Below are positions 26,924 through 36,334 of a stretch of DNA of 54,559 nucleotides, in pieces. The stretch comes from Methanothermococcus sp. (GTDB taxonomy: Archaea > AGJL01 > Methanococci > Methanococcales > Methanococcaceae). A model generated the notes under the pieces. That model was not told the DNA's origin, did not search any database, and was given only the letters and a program-made list of their open reading frames with translations. The position numbers and the translations under genes are program-made. The stretch's first letter is position 1, and each line of letters begins with the position of its first letter. The stretch lies in the NCBI RefSeq assembly GCF_015523155.1, contig NZ_WAKW01000049.1:1-54559 (forward strand). Direction: 5' to 3'.

Positions 26924-29647
26924 TTATTTGATTATGGCGATTCCATCAACTAATCCATCTATATCCATAGTTTCTACAATTTTCCCTTTATTTAACAGGG
27001 CTCTCTTAACGCTCTTAATATGTTCCTTTGTCAATAACCCAAATTCTGTTTCAAGTCCCTCATTTAGTATTTTTTCAATGGTTTCTTCATCTGCATCTTT
27101 TATGAAGTCCATGACTTTTTTGGAGTCCTTTTTGAACTCTGGACCTATTTTTGATTTGTTTGGAATAACTTCAACAATTTTCTGCTCCAATTCTGGCTTT
27201 CCGTTTATTATATTCAATTCCTTTATATTCAGAGCTCCCTTTATATCACCAACTACCTTCAATATTCCTTCGTATTCATTTTCATCTAAAACATAGATTT
27301 CAACATTTTTGAGCTCAGCATTTAAAGGCATACCTTTATTGGATTTGTATCTTCTTATGGAAGCTACGGTGTTTTTGGCAATTTCTCCAATGTATTCATT
27401 TTCTTCATTTATTAAGTTTTCATCAATTACACACCACGATGTGTGGAGATTATCTACTTTATAAATATCTCCAACAATATCTGCGAAATGTGGTGCAAAT
27501 GGAGCCATAAGTTTTAGTGTATTTGTAATTACAGTGTATAGTGTATATTGTGCGTTGAATTTGCTTATTTTTGCCTCTCCTGTGTCTTCTTTATTATACA
27601 ATCTATATTTTACCATTTCAATATAGTTGTCGCAGAATTCATGCCATACAAATTTTTGAATATCCGCTATTGTGTTGAATTTGTAGTTTTCCAAATCTTC
27701 GCTCACTTTTTTGATTAATTTGTTTAATTTACTTAATATCCACAAATCCACAGGGTTGTTTAGATTTACGCAGTTGCATGAATTAGGAACATCACCTTCT
27801 TCGCCACCTAAATTTAATTTCACCTTTGAATCATTTATAATATTTTTAATGGCATCAATTGTTTCATCGTCTAAATTCATCTTTGCGAATCTTGAAGCAT
27901 TCCAGAACTTTCTTAAAAACCTGTATCCATAATCAACTTCCTTCCATGCAAATGGAACATCGTTTCCAAGGGTGCTGTTAGCCGCCCACAACCTTAAAGC
28001 ATCTGAACCGTAGTTTTTTGTTATCTCAAATGGTTCTACAATGTTTCCCCTACTTTTACTCATTTTATATCCATCTTCACCAAACACCATTCCGTTTATA
28101 ACTATTTCATCCCATGGCTTTTTATCAGTCAATGCTATGGATTTTATAATTGTGTAGAATGCCCATGTTCTTATAATATCGTGCCCCTGCGGTCTGAGTT
28201 GAACTGGGTAGTGGGATTTGAAAAACTCCTCATCATCCATCCATCCTGCTATTACCATTGGAGTGATAGATGAATCCATCCAGGTATCCAATACATCTGT
28301 TTCAGGAATTAAATTTTTATTTCCGCATTTGCAAGTGTATGGACATTCTTTTGTTGGGTCAATTGGAAGGTCTTCCTCCTTAGCCACGATTATTTCTCCA
28401 CAATCTGGACAATACCATACTGGAATAGGTGTGGCAAATAACCTCTGCCTACTTATGCACCAATCCCAATCCATGTCGTCAATCCACTGCAATAATCTTG
28501 TTTTCATATGTTCAGGTATCCATTTAATTTCATTTGTTGCCTGCTTAACTTTTGGCAATAGTTTTTTAACATTTACAAACCACTGGTCGCCAACAATGAT
28601 TTCAATAGGTGTTTTACATCTCCAACATACCCCTACATTCTGCTTCAATGGTTCTTGTTTTATTAAATATCCTTCGTTTTTAAGGTCTTCAATTATCTGC
28701 TTTCTTGCATCTTCTGTTTTCATACCTGCATATTTTCCACAAATTTCGGAGAGCTCACCCTTTTCATTAATGGCCTTTTTAACTTCAAGACCATGTCTAT
28801 TTACCCAGACAACATCTGTCTTATCTCCGAAGGTACATACCATTACAACCCCAGTTCCAAATTCCTTTTCAACATCCTTATCAGGATATACCTTAACCTC
28901 CTGATTAAATAACGGAACTTTTACAGTTTTTCCAACAACATCCTTATACCTCTCATCCTCTGGATGCACCACAATACCAACACATGCTGCTAATAATTCT
29001 GGTCTTGATGTTGCTATTTCCAAATATTTGTTTTCATCTTCACTGTATGGGAATTTTATGTAGTTCAGTTTGGAAGTTCTTTCCTTATAATCTACCTCTG
29101 CAAAGGCAATTGCAGTTTGACATCTTGGACACCAATTTACGGGGTGTTTTCCTCTATATATTAAACCCTTTTTATACATTCTTACAAATGCAGTTTGAGA
29201 TTTTTTAACATAATCTGGGTTCATTGTTATATACTCCCTATCCCAATCTATTGAAATACCAAGGGATTTAACCTGCTCTCTCATTTTTTTTATATTTTCC
29301 TCTGTGAGTTCTATACATAGTTTTCTAAATTCATGTCTATCAATGTCTGATTTTGTAATGCCGTAGATTTCTTCAACCTTAACTTCTGTTGGGAGCCCGT
29401 GGCAATCCCATCCCTGCGGAAATAACACATCGTAGTTGTTCATTCTTTTGAATCTTGCTATAATATCCATATATGTCCAGTTTAAAGCATGTCCCAAATG
29501 CATCCTTCCAGTTGGATATGGCGGTGGCGTATCTATAATGTATGGCGGTCGTTTTTCATCGTTTTTGAATTTATAAATTTTGTTTTTTTCCCATTTCTTT
29601 TGAATCTCTTTTTCTAATTCGATAGAATATTCCTTAGGCATTTCCAT
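26924..29647 (-). CDS. valS: Valyl-tRNA synthetase
   Basis: This 907-residue class I synthetase has HIGH as HLGH in [18 protein letters not shown] (about 45-62) and KMSKS in [16 protein letters not shown] (about 525-540). The CP1 editing insertion is present ([20 protein letters not shown], about 215). Zinc-type motifs CPRCQTA, CWRCKTP and CPDCGE are typical of archaeal ValS. A C-terminal anticodon domain follows, ending without a long coiled coil. It charges tRNA-Val and edits Thr. A GAGGGA-type site precedes the ATG; a second Met at residue 3 is possible. The gene stands alone. Confidence 0.97.
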   Translation of the reverse strand: MEMPKEYSIELEKEIQKKWEKNKIYKFKNDEKRPPYIIDTPPPYPTGRMHLGHALNWTYMDIIARFKRMNNYDVLFPQGWDCHGLPTEVKVEEIYGITKSDIDRHEFRKLCIELTEENIKKMREQVKSLGISIDWDREYITMNPDYVKKSQTAFVRMYKKGLIYRGKHPVNWCPRCQTAIAFAEVDYKERTSKLNYIKFPYSEDENKYLEIATSRPELLAACVGIVVHPEDERYKDVVGKTVKVPLFNQEVKVYPDKDVEKEFGTGVVMVCTFGDKTDVVWVNRHGLEVKKAINEKGELSEICGKYAGMKTEDARKQIIEDLKNEGYLIKQEPLKQNVGVCWRCKTPIEIIVGDQWFVNVKKLLPKVKQATNEIKWIPEHMKTRLLQWIDDMDWDWCISRQRLFATPIPVWYCPDCGEIIVAKEEDLPIDPTKECPYTCKCGNKNLIPETDVLDTWMDSSITPMVIAGWMDDEEFFKSHYPVQLRPQGHDIIRTWAFYTIIKSIALTDKKPWDEIVINGMVFGEDGYKMSKSRGNIVEPFEITKNYGSDALRLWAANSTLGNDVPFAWKEVDYGYRFLRKFWNASRFAKMNLDDETIDAIKNIINDSKVKLNLGGEEGDVPNSCNCVNLNNPVDLWILSKLNKLIKKVSEDLENYKFNTIADIQKFVWHEFCDNYIEMVKYRLYNKEDTGEAKISKFNAQYTLYTVITNTLKLMAPFAPHFADIVGDIYKVDNLHTSWCVIDENLINEENEYIGEIAKNTVASIRRYKSNKGMPLNAELKNVEIYVLDENEYEGILKVVGDIKGALNIKELNIINGKPELEQKIVEVIPNKSKIGPEFKKDSKKVMDFIKDADEETIEKILNEGLETEFGLLTKEHIKSVKRALLNKGKIVETMDIDGLVDGIAIIK

Positions 29648-29777
29648 TTTTTCCCTCTTATATCCATACGGTGCTATAAAATAAAATATTTCAAAAAGAT
29701 TATATTTTCTATATTATATAAAAATAAAATATATTTTTAACTTTATTGCTATATACTATACTAAATAATAATAATAA

Positions 29778-29821
29778 CCGAAAAGTATATATATATGTTT
29801 TTAATATGTAATGATGCAAGT
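29778..29821 (+). promoter_or_regulatory. tRNA-Leu promoter
   Basis: CCGAAAAGTATATATATATG (BRE and TATA, 29778-29797) is followed at 29815-29821 by TGCAAGT, a perfect match to the start box described for methanococcal stable RNA genes. The tRNA begins 6 nt later. Confidence 0.85.
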
Positions 29822-29827
29822 AATTGA

Positions 29828-29912
29828 GCAGGGGTTGCCAAGCCTGGCCAACGGCGCTGGACTTAAGATCCAGTCCCATAGGGGTTCGGGGGTTCAAATC
29901 CCCTCCCCTGCA
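29828..29912 (+). tRNA. tRNA-Leu (anticodon TAA)
   Basis: This is a class II tRNA with a long variable arm. The acceptor is GCAGGGG/CCCCTGC with discriminator A, the anticodon stem CTGGA/TCCAG has loop CTTAAGA (anticodon TAA), the variable arm is CCCATAGGGGTTCGG-like and the T arm is GGGG GTTCAAAT CCCC. CCA follows directly (29913-29915); it is the only tRNA in this window with an encoded CCA end. Confidence 0.95.
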
Positions 29913-29958
29913 CCATTTTTATATTAGGCAATTATATTTATTAATTTATATATTATTT

Positions 29959-29980
29959 TTAGGTTCAAAACGGATTTTTT
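29959..29980 (+). repeat. tRNA-linked repeat, copy 3 (degenerate)
   Basis: TTAGGTTCAAAACGGATTTTTT lies 44 nt 3' of the encoded CCA of tRNA-Leu. It keeps the TTAGGTTC-AA start and the T run of copies 1 and 2 but has lost the GAAGCGAGGTTGG half. Confidence 0.4.
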
Positions 29981-30085
29981 ATTTAAGTTAATATTTATTA
30001 ATTAAAATATATTAATTAATATTTTTATTAACAGAAAATTTTTAAATACAATATCTATAATATTTATTATCAATAAGGGGATATT

Positions 30086-30880
30086 ATGAAAATAGCTTTG
30101 GTGTTTGACTGTTCGGGAACACTTGTGCGTGTTAAACGAATTATTAAGGAGGTGGATTCTCAGAAATTTTTATGCGATAATCAAACAGTGGATATTGTAG
30201 ATGAAAAAAAGGGGAGAGCATTAATTATTATAAAGGAAAATATTAATTTAATGGAATTAAATCCTGAAATTCCCATAGCAGATTTACTTAGTAGAACAGA
30301 ATGGGGAATATCATACTGTAATCCTCCAATAATTAAAGAAAATATTTTAAAAGACAGAAAAACTAAACTAAAAGAACTACAAGACCCAGTAAGCATATTG
30401 GATAGATTTGAGATAGGGACGGACTACGGGTATGCAGTAATTGTTGATACTATAAAAGGTAAAATAGAATATACCATAACCACGGGGGGCTGTATCTTTC
30501 CAGAAGTGCCTGAAACTATTAAAAAATTAAAGGAAATGAAAATAAAGGTTTTTGTAGCATCTGGGGATAGCAAGCATGCCGTTGAAAAGTTAAGTGAATT
30601 GATTGGAGTAAATAAAAAATATATTATGCCTGAGGCACACCAAAATCTCAAAAAGGAATTGATAGTGAATTTAAAAAAAGAAGGTTATAAAGTAATTATG
30701 GTAGGTGATGCCTCCAACGATGTTCCGGCAATGCTTGAAAGTGATTTATCTGTGATTACCCTTCAAAATGGAAATGTTTCAAAAAAGGCATTGGATGTTG
30801 CGGATATAAAGATAGAAAACATTAGGGAAATTATAAATGTAGTTGAAGAGTTCAAAAAAATAGAACAGAATAAAAAATAA
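30086..30880 (+). CDS. HAD-superfamily protein, P-type-ATPase-like soluble phosphatase type
   Basis: This 264-residue protein starts MKIALVFDCSGTLV. HAD motif I is therefore D8-C-S-G-T, with the nucleophile Asp but Ser where most phosphatases have the second (acid/base) Asp. Motif II is VFVASGDS (about 153), a conserved Lys lies in the KKELIVNLKKEG region, and motif III is MVGDASNDVPAM (about 210). A 120-residue segment of unknown fold sits between motifs I and II. This arrangement recalls P-type ATPase catalytic domains and soluble archaeal relatives. The substrate is unknown and dephosphorylation may be slow. The ATG follows an AGGGGATATT-type site; the gene stands alone after tRNA-Leu. Confidence 0.75.
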   Translation: MKIALVFDCSGTLVRVKRIIKEVDSQKFLCDNQTVDIVDEKKGRALIIIKENINLMELNPEIPIADLLSRTEWGISYCNPPIIKENILKDRKTKLKELQDPVSILDRFEIGTDYGYAVIVDTIKGKIEYTITTGGCIFPEVPETIKKLKEMKIKVFVASGDSKHAVEKLSELIGVNKKYIMPEAHQNLKKELIVNLKKEGYKVIMVGDASNDVPAMLESDLSVITLQNGNVSKKALDVADIKIENIREIINVVEEFKKIEQNKK

Positions 30881-30908
30881 AAAATAATAAAATAGAATAG
30901 TATATTAA

Positions 30909-32123
30909 TTAGAATGTTTTTATTTCTCCTTCTATTATTTTGTCTCTAACCTCTGTAATGTTGTTCAACCATTTTTCTGCTATTTCTTTTGCTTTTGGTT
31001 CGATATCTTTTAAATCGTAGCCATCTTCTATAATAATTTCAATATCTAGAATTTTTGGCTCGTTTATTGGTTTTCCTATCTGGCTAAGTATTCTTACATA
31101 GCACTCTTTTACCCCATCGAGCTCAGCAACATCATTTGCAATTAAGTTTGCTAATATGTTGTATATCTTCCCAATATGGTTTATGGGATTCTTACCACTT
31201 GTAGCTTCCATACTCATAGGTCTAAATGGCGTAATTAATCCATTTGCCCTGTTTCCTCTTCCAACGGAACCATCATCTCCCATTTCTGCTGATGTTCCTG
31301 TTACTGTTAAGAATATACAGTCATCGGTGTCTGCTGTATTTATGCATACTTCAACTTCATAGCCATTGGCAAGTTTTTTTGCCAGTTCTTCAACTTTTGC
31401 CTTTGCCTTTTCTTTTACTTCATTGTATTCTTCAACTGAATTTACATATTTATCCACAACTGCCATGGCAATTGTTAATGTAATTTTTTTACCTTCTCTC
31501 AACCCCATAACTTTTATATCCTCTCCAACAGCAGGAAGCTCCTTCTTCAACTCATCACTGTTCAAAAGTTTTTCAGTTTCAAAAACGAGTTTTTCCGTAA
31601 TACTGAATGGAGCATGACCTACCCCAAATGATGTATCGTTTGCCAGTGGGATGTCTGTTTTTTGTCTTTCAAACACCTCCACTAAATCCACGGAGCCCTG
31701 CCCGATTCTGCAATCTACAACAACATCCTTTTCTAAATTAACATTTCTCAAAACTTTTTTCAAATAATCCCTTGCTGCATTTACTGCAACGGTTCCAACT
31801 GGAAGTTTTACTGTTTCGCCTTTCTCCCTGTCAAATACTTCCATGGTAGCCCTACCTGACAAAAGAATATATATTGGGCTCACCATATGACCTCCTCCTA
31901 ATTTCGGGTAGGCATAACCACCAACGAGCTCTACCTGGTCTGTATTGTGGTGAAGTATTGTTCCCATCTTTTCCTTGTACATTTTACATAATGCCGCACT
32001 TACACTTTCTGCTATACCATCACAGATACTATCTGGATGTCCCAATCCTTTTCTTTCTACAATTTCTGTTGGTCTTTCTTCTATTGGTGTAATATCCAAT
32101 TTTTTAACTACTATATTTGCCAA
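30909..32123 (-). CDS. mat: Archaeal S-adenosylmethionine synthetase
   Basis: This 404-residue protein closely matches the archaeal MAT family, which is very distant from bacterial MetK. Motifs are [17 protein letters not shown] (about 22), [20 protein letters not shown] (about 57), [12 protein letters not shown] (about 140), [15 protein letters not shown]-type loop (about 278) and [18 protein letters not shown] (about 305). It makes AdoMet from Met and ATP for radical SAM and methyl-transfer enzymes. The start is TTG at 32123 with GGTGAT five nucleotides upstream; no nearby ATG fits. No riboswitch was seen in the leader. Confidence 0.97.
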   Translation of the reverse strand: MANIVVKKLDITPIEERPTEIVERKGLGHPDSICDGIAESVSAALCKMYKEKMGTILHHNTDQVELVGGYAYPKLGGGHMVSPIYILLSGRATMEVFDREKGETVKLPVGTVAVNAARDYLKKVLRNVNLEKDVVVDCRIGQGSVDLVEVFERQKTDIPLANDTSFGVGHAPFSITEKLVFETEKLLNSDELKKELPAVGEDIKVMGLREGKKITLTIAMAVVDKYVNSVEEYNEVKEKAKAKVEELAKKLANGYEVEVCINTADTDDCIFLTVTGTSAEMGDDGSVGRGNRANGLITPFRPMSMEATSGKNPINHIGKIYNILANLIANDVAELDGVKECYVRILSQIGKPINEPKILDIEIIIEDGYDLKDIEPKAKEIAEKWLNNITEVRDKIIEGEIKTF

Positions 32124-32200
32124 TTACATCACCTAAAATATTAATAAATTAAATTTTATATACACTACCTTAAAATTAAGCCATAAAATATAATAAAAAA

Positions 32201-32258
32201 TATATTATTTAACTCTTGCGGGCGAGAAGTCTCCTTCCGAAAAGGAGGAGTAATTCAC
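32201..32258 (+). repeat. GAGAAGTC-type hairpin repeat, copy 3 (TnpB right-end-like)
   Basis: AACTCTTGCGGGCGAGAAGT is followed by CTCCTT-CCGAA-AAGGAG and GAGTAATTCAC. The hairpin and the TTCAC end are what IS200/IS605 TnpB elements carry at their right end (guide-RNA scaffold). No tnpB is nearby. It sits in the 224-bp gap between mat and thiD-thiN; the rest of the gap is AT-rich with no gene seen. Confidence 0.55.
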
Positions 32259-32347
32259 TAATTTCTATTATTCTATTATCCTATTAGTATATTCCTCTTT
32301 TTCTACCTTTTTTATCCTACCTATGCTTTATGTGCTCTTTATATCTG

Positions 32348-33649
32348 TTATATGTTTTTATTATATATTTTTATAAGCATTTCTACCTTTTTGATTACAT
32401 CCACTGAATCATGACCAAGCACTCGTATCATCGGCTCCTTTCCATCTCCGCCTCTATCGTATATTATATCCGGAGCTCCTCCAAACTTTTCACATGCAAA
32501 TTTTGTCCCCCATTCCATTGAAGATACATTTTCTGGTTCGTCTTTTCTGTTGAAGGATGACACGGTGAAACCGCAATCTTCATTTTCAAGGATATTGACA
32601 AGTTTTTTAGAATATCTTATATTCATACAGCTTCTTATTTTAGGGTCAAAAGAGTTTGCCGCAAGTATTATTTTTGATATATGCTCCGAAGCTCCAAACT
32701 CTATATCTCCAACAACATAAAATCTTTCAGAGCTCATGCCATTATTTGCAATTCCTCCAAGTTTGTTTTTTATAATCCTCCCGGTTAATGCCGCAATATC
32801 TTTATAGCTCTTTGGAAGAACAAGCCCTTCTGCAATATTTGAGCCAACTTCTGGGATAAAATCTTCAAAATCCATCTTTTTTAACAAATAAATGGCATAA
32901 TTAAGGTTTTTTATAACTCTTTCTTTATTTATATAGGTTGGATTTGAGTTATAGCCGTATTTTGTTTTATTGGCATAAATTACAGAAGACAATACCACAT
33001 TCTTTGCCTCCTTAATGGCATGGACAATATCATATCCCTTTGCCATAAAGGAAGCAATTGCGGAAGAAAAAACACATCCTGTCCCATGAACCTCTTTATT
33101 TATCTTTTTTCCTTTAAATATTCTTAATTCTTTGTTGTTATATAAAAGCCTGTCATCTGTTCCAGTGATTAATATATAACTATTGTTATTTTTTAGTTTT
33201 TCATACTCATCAAAATTCTTTATTATGCTATATTCTTCATTATTTGGTGTAATTATATGGGATTTTTCAAATAATTTGAAATATTTTGCAATTAATTCGT
33301 TATCTATAAAATCGTATCCTGTGGTAGATTTTAGAACTGGGTCACAAATAATTTTAAAATCGTATTCTTTTTGGTATTTTAGTATTAAATTTAGGGCATC
33401 ATTATTCAATACGCCAGTTTTTACAATAGATACTTCAAAATCTTCAAAAATAGCATTTAGCTGATTTTCTATTTCTTCCTTTGGCAAATCAATTTTATTA
33501 TATAATTTTAAATTGTTCTGTGGGATTATGGCAGTAATTGCCGTTAATGGATTACAACCTAGCACTTTAATTGTTTTTGCATCTGCAACAATGCCTGCTC
33601 CTCCTGTTGGGTCATATCCGCCTATTGATAGCACATTAAACTGTTTCAA
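32348..33649 (-). CDS. thiD: ThiD-ThiN bifunctional HMP(-P) kinase / thiamine-phosphate synthase
   Basis: This 433-residue fusion has a ThiD ribokinase-fold domain (1-250): SIGGYDPTGGAGIVADAKT at the start, CDPVLKSTTGYDF (about 104) and the anion hole HGTGCVFSSAIASF (about 189). A ThiN domain follows (about 255-433): PEVGSNIAEGLVLP, GIANNGMSSERFYVVGDIEF and MEWGTKFACEKFGGAPDIIY, ending VLGHDSVDVIKKV. It phosphorylates hydroxymethylpyrimidine and couples it to thiazole phosphate; archaeal ThiN replaces ThiE. The start is TTG at 33649 with GGTGAT upstream. No TPP riboswitch is evident. Confidence 0.95.
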   Translation of the reverse strand: MKQFNVLSIGGYDPTGGAGIVADAKTIKVLGCNPLTAITAIIPQNNLKLYNKIDLPKEEIENQLNAIFEDFEVSIVKTGVLNNDALNLILKYQKEYDFKIICDPVLKSTTGYDFIDNELIAKYFKLFEKSHIITPNNEEYSIIKNFDEYEKLKNNNSYILITGTDDRLLYNNKELRIFKGKKINKEVHGTGCVFSSAIASFMAKGYDIVHAIKEAKNVVLSSVIYANKTKYGYNSNPTYINKERVIKNLNYAIYLLKKMDFEDFIPEVGSNIAEGLVLPKSYKDIAALTGRIIKNKLGGIANNGMSSERFYVVGDIEFGASEHISKIILAANSFDPKIRSCMNIRYSKKLVNILENEDCGFTVSSFNRKDEPENVSSMEWGTKFACEKFGGAPDIIYDRGGDGKEPMIRVLGHDSVDVIKKVEMLIKIYNKNI

Positions 33650-33744
33650 AAAATCACCGTATTATGTCATATTATTATATCATATTGTATTTATGTCATA
33701 TTTCCTACTGTATTCAAGTAATAGTTAGTATAAATGTTGTATTA

Positions 33745-34533
33745 TTATAATTCATCAATAAAAACTATTTCACTATTCCCATTTTCTTTAAGCCAATTGA
33801 TTAATTTTTCAGCATACTGCAACTTTTTTATTTTAATATCATCTGCCTTTTCAATATCATTTTTTAAATAAGGTCTGGAATATTTGGTAGTGTATTCTCC
33901 AAAGTCCATGCCACATAATATTATCCTTTTAGCTCCAAAATGCTCTGCAAAAAAACAGCATCTATCCCCGTCTGTGAATCCACCATAATTTATAAGATAG
34001 GGAATATCCTTTGGAACCTGGGAGCTCCCAATAATATTTTTTAATCTACATACATGGTTTTTTATATTGTCCATGTTATCGCCATGGGCATGAACCACAA
34101 CAACAGAACCTCTTTCGTTGCTTTCAAATATTGAGTTTAAATCACCATCTAAATCTGAAACGATTATATCTGGAACAATATTTTCTTCCAATAGTGCCTT
34201 TGTAGCACCATCTGCTGATATTATTATGTAATTTTTGTTTTTGTATTTATTGCCATTTTCTTTATTATTATTTTTTTTATCGTTTTCATTAATATAATTA
34301 CTTTCAATTAATTCCTTTACAATTTTAGCATGCTTTTTTAAAGATGGTCCAGCTCCAAAAACATAAACATCTTTGTTTTTTATCAATTCATCCATATTAT
34401 TTAATGGAATATTATTTTTTATATCTCTTATTATATCACTTAGCATTAAGGCACTTTTTAAATCATCCTCTTTACTAAATCCAAAATCCTCCATAATTTC
34501 ATTGTATAATGGCTCCCATTCTCTTAATTCCAT
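33745..34533 (-). CDS. mptE: 6-hydroxymethyl-7,8-dihydropterin pyrophosphokinase, archaeal type
   Basis: This 262-residue protein of the DUF115 group matches MptE, which activates 6-hydroxymethyldihydropterin for methanopterin synthesis. Visible motifs are REWEPLYNEI (start), VYVFGAGPSLKKH (about 56), SADGATKALLEENIVPDIIV then SDLDGDL (about 106-130), VVHAHGDN (about 146) and INYGGFTDGDRCCFFAEHFG (about 180). Residues about 80-100 are a Lys/Asn-rich insert (NENDKKNNNKENGNKYKNKN) splitting the Rossmann-like fold. A GATGAT-type site precedes the ATG. The radical SAM gene lies 33 bp downstream on this strand's upstream side, so they may be cotranscribed. Confidence 0.9.
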   Translation of the reverse strand: MELREWEPLYNEIMEDFGFSKEDDLKSALMLSDIIRDIKNNIPLNNMDELIKNKDVYVFGAGPSLKKHAKIVKELIESNYINENDKKNNNKENGNKYKNKNYIIISADGATKALLEENIVPDIIVSDLDGDLNSIFESNERGSVVVVHAHGDNMDNIKNHVCRLKNIIGSSQVPKDIPYLINYGGFTDGDRCCFFAEHFGAKRIILCGMDFGEYTTKYSRPYLKNDIEKADDIKIKKLQYAEKLINWLKENGNSEIVFIDEL

Positions 34534-34566
34534 AGTATCATCTTTTTTTATTTGATTATTAAGTTA

Positions 34567-35283
34567 TTATTTGATTATATGAATTATCTCGTCCTTTGAT
34601 TTTACAACAACATTTTTAACATATTCTTTTGCAATCTTCCCGAGCTCTACAAGTTCATTTGTTGTGGGTTCTCTCATCTTTTTATATTCCTCTTTCCAAG
34701 CATGTTCTCTGTCAAACTGCTGAATTGTGTATAAATCACAGTCCTTTACAGTTTTGGCTATTTCTGTTATATCCCTCTCATCCATTATATCAGGTATAAA
34801 TGTTGTTCTACATTCAATAAAAACATTATTTTTTTTACAGTAGTTTAGGAGCTCCGGTGTATTTTTTTTTATCTCTTCCCCGTCATAGTCTGTAATACTT
34901 TTGTATTTTTCAAAGGCACATTTTACATCAAGGGCAATATAGTCTATTAGTTTATTATCTATTAAATCCTTTACAACTTCAATATTTGTCCCATTTGTGT
35001 CCAGTTTTACTGAGAAACCTTCTTTTTTTGCAATAATGCAGAGTTCTTTTAAATCATTGGGTTGAAGTGTTGGCTCCCCTCCGCTTATTACTATTGCCTC
35101 TGCAAACATTAAATCTATATTTTTAAATACCTCCTCGGGAGTCATCTCATAGATGTTTTCCATCATATGTTTATAGTTATGACAGTACCCACATTTCATA
35201 TTACAACCACTCATAAAAACAACAGCAGAGCATTTTTTTGGATAATCTATTGTTGATACATCTATAATTCCAAAAAGTTTCAT
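34567..35283 (-). CDS. Radical SAM activase-like protein (anaerobic RNR-activating NrdG/PFL-AE type)
   Basis: This 238-residue protein has the radical SAM cluster motif CNMKCGYCHN (about 27-36; CxxxCxxC), VISGGEPTLQP (about 73; SAM-binding GGE) and VKLDTNGTN (about 95). This matches the anaerobic ribonucleotide reductase activating protein family (TIGR02495 type). No nrdD lies beside it, so the glycyl-radical partner, if any, is elsewhere; some archaeal members may act on other substrates. GTGAT precedes the ATG. The gene is divergent from the MBL-fold gene, with a 182-bp AT-rich promoter region between them. Confidence 0.85.
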   Translation of the reverse strand: MKLFGIIDVSTIDYPKKCSAVVFMSGCNMKCGYCHNYKHMMENIYEMTPEEVFKNIDLMFAEAIVISGGEPTLQPNDLKELCIIAKKEGFSVKLDTNGTNIEVVKDLIDNKLIDYIALDVKCAFEKYKSITDYDGEEIKKNTPELLNYCKKNNVFIECRTTFIPDIMDERDITEIAKTVKDCDLYTIQQFDREHAWKEEYKKMREPTTNELVELGKIAKEYVKNVVVKSKDEIIHIIK

Positions 35284-35465
35284 ATTATCACATTTATTTT
35301 TTTGTTTATTCCTTTTAATTTTTTTAATTTATTTATCTCATCTTAATAATTATCTTCAAATTTTTTATTATAAAATATACACTTGCTTATTTATTTTGCA
35401 CCTATGGGATAAATATATATTGTAGATTAAAGTTATTATATTTACAATATATAAGCGGTGGTTAA

Positions 35466-36299
35466 ATGGAGATAAAAATTCTTGTTGATGATATAGCATA
35501 CAAAAGATACTTTGCTCAGCATGGATTGTCAATAATCGTAAAAACAGAGGATAAAAAAATACTATTTGATGTAGGTCAAAATCCCTATGTTTTAAATAAG
35601 AACTTAGAGCTCATGGGTGAAGATGATAATTTTGACTGTATAGTTATAAGTCATGGACATTACGACCATACCGATGGATTGACATATTTTATGGATAAAT
35701 ATAAAAACAAAAAGTCTGACATGGACATTCCTATATATATTCATCCAGACGCTTTTCTTGATAGATATTCTAAAAATAAAAGATACATAGGAATCGATAA
35801 GAATATAAAAGAATTTTTAAAGAATTATGGACATTTGAAATTGGTAAATGAACCGTATTTTGAAGATAATATGATAATATCTGGAAAGGTTGAAAGAAAT
35901 AATCCATACGAACCAGAAATATTTTATAAATTAATGAATAACTGTAATGAATATAATAACAGTAATAACAGCAATAGCAATTTTAAAATCGACAGTGTAA
36001 ATGATGACATGTTTATAATAGTTGATGATGTGGTAATTACCGGATGCTCTCACAGTGGAATTATAAATGTAATAGAATATGCCAAAAAGATAAACAAAAA
36101 TAAAATCAGGGGAGTTATTGGGGGTTTCCATTTGGTTGTGTCTTCAAGTGAATATATAAACACAGTTTATGAATACCTAAATAACAGCGATTTAGAATTT
36201 ATAATGCCCATACACTGCACAGGGTTCAATGCCATGAAGGTTTTAAGTGAGCTCGACAATTTTATTTATGGTCATGTTGGAAAAGTAATGGAATTATAA
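35466..36299 (+). CDS. MBL-fold metallohydrolase (dihydropterin/ribofuranosylaminobenzene-type family)
   Basis: This 277-residue protein has the metallo-beta-lactamase motif SHGHYDHTDG (about 62-71), the downstream GCSHSGIINVIEYAKKI (about 196) and a final IPIHCTGF-like MPIHCTGF (about 256). This resembles the subgroup annotated as 7,8-dihydropterin-6-yl-methyl-4-(beta-D-ribofuranosyl)aminobenzene phosphate synthase, part of methanopterin studies; true activity is unproven. An Asn/Ser insert lies at about 158-172 (NNCNEYNNSNNSNSNF). GGTGG precedes the ATG. The nreA gene follows 35 bp later. Confidence 0.8.
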   Translation: MEIKILVDDIAYKRYFAQHGLSIIVKTEDKKILFDVGQNPYVLNKNLELMGEDDNFDCIVISHGHYDHTDGLTYFMDKYKNKKSDMDIPIYIHPDAFLDRYSKNKRYIGIDKNIKEFLKNYGHLKLVNEPYFEDNMIISGKVERNNPYEPEIFYKLMNNCNEYNNSNNSNSNFKIDSVNDDMFIIVDDVVITGCSHSGIINVIEYAKKINKNKIRGVIGGFHLVVSSSEYINTVYEYLNNSDLEFIMPIHCTGFNAMKVLSELDNFIYGHVGKVMEL

Positions 36300-36334
36300 T
36301 TGAAAATAATTAGACTTGTAGAATATGTGAAATT

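Noticed and set aside
32124-32347. SAM or TPP riboswitch near mat and thiD
   Set aside because: No recognisable aptamer core is seen. The only structured piece is the GAGAAGTC hairpin repeat, which is downstream of thiD-thiN's neighbour and not in either leader in a suitable form.
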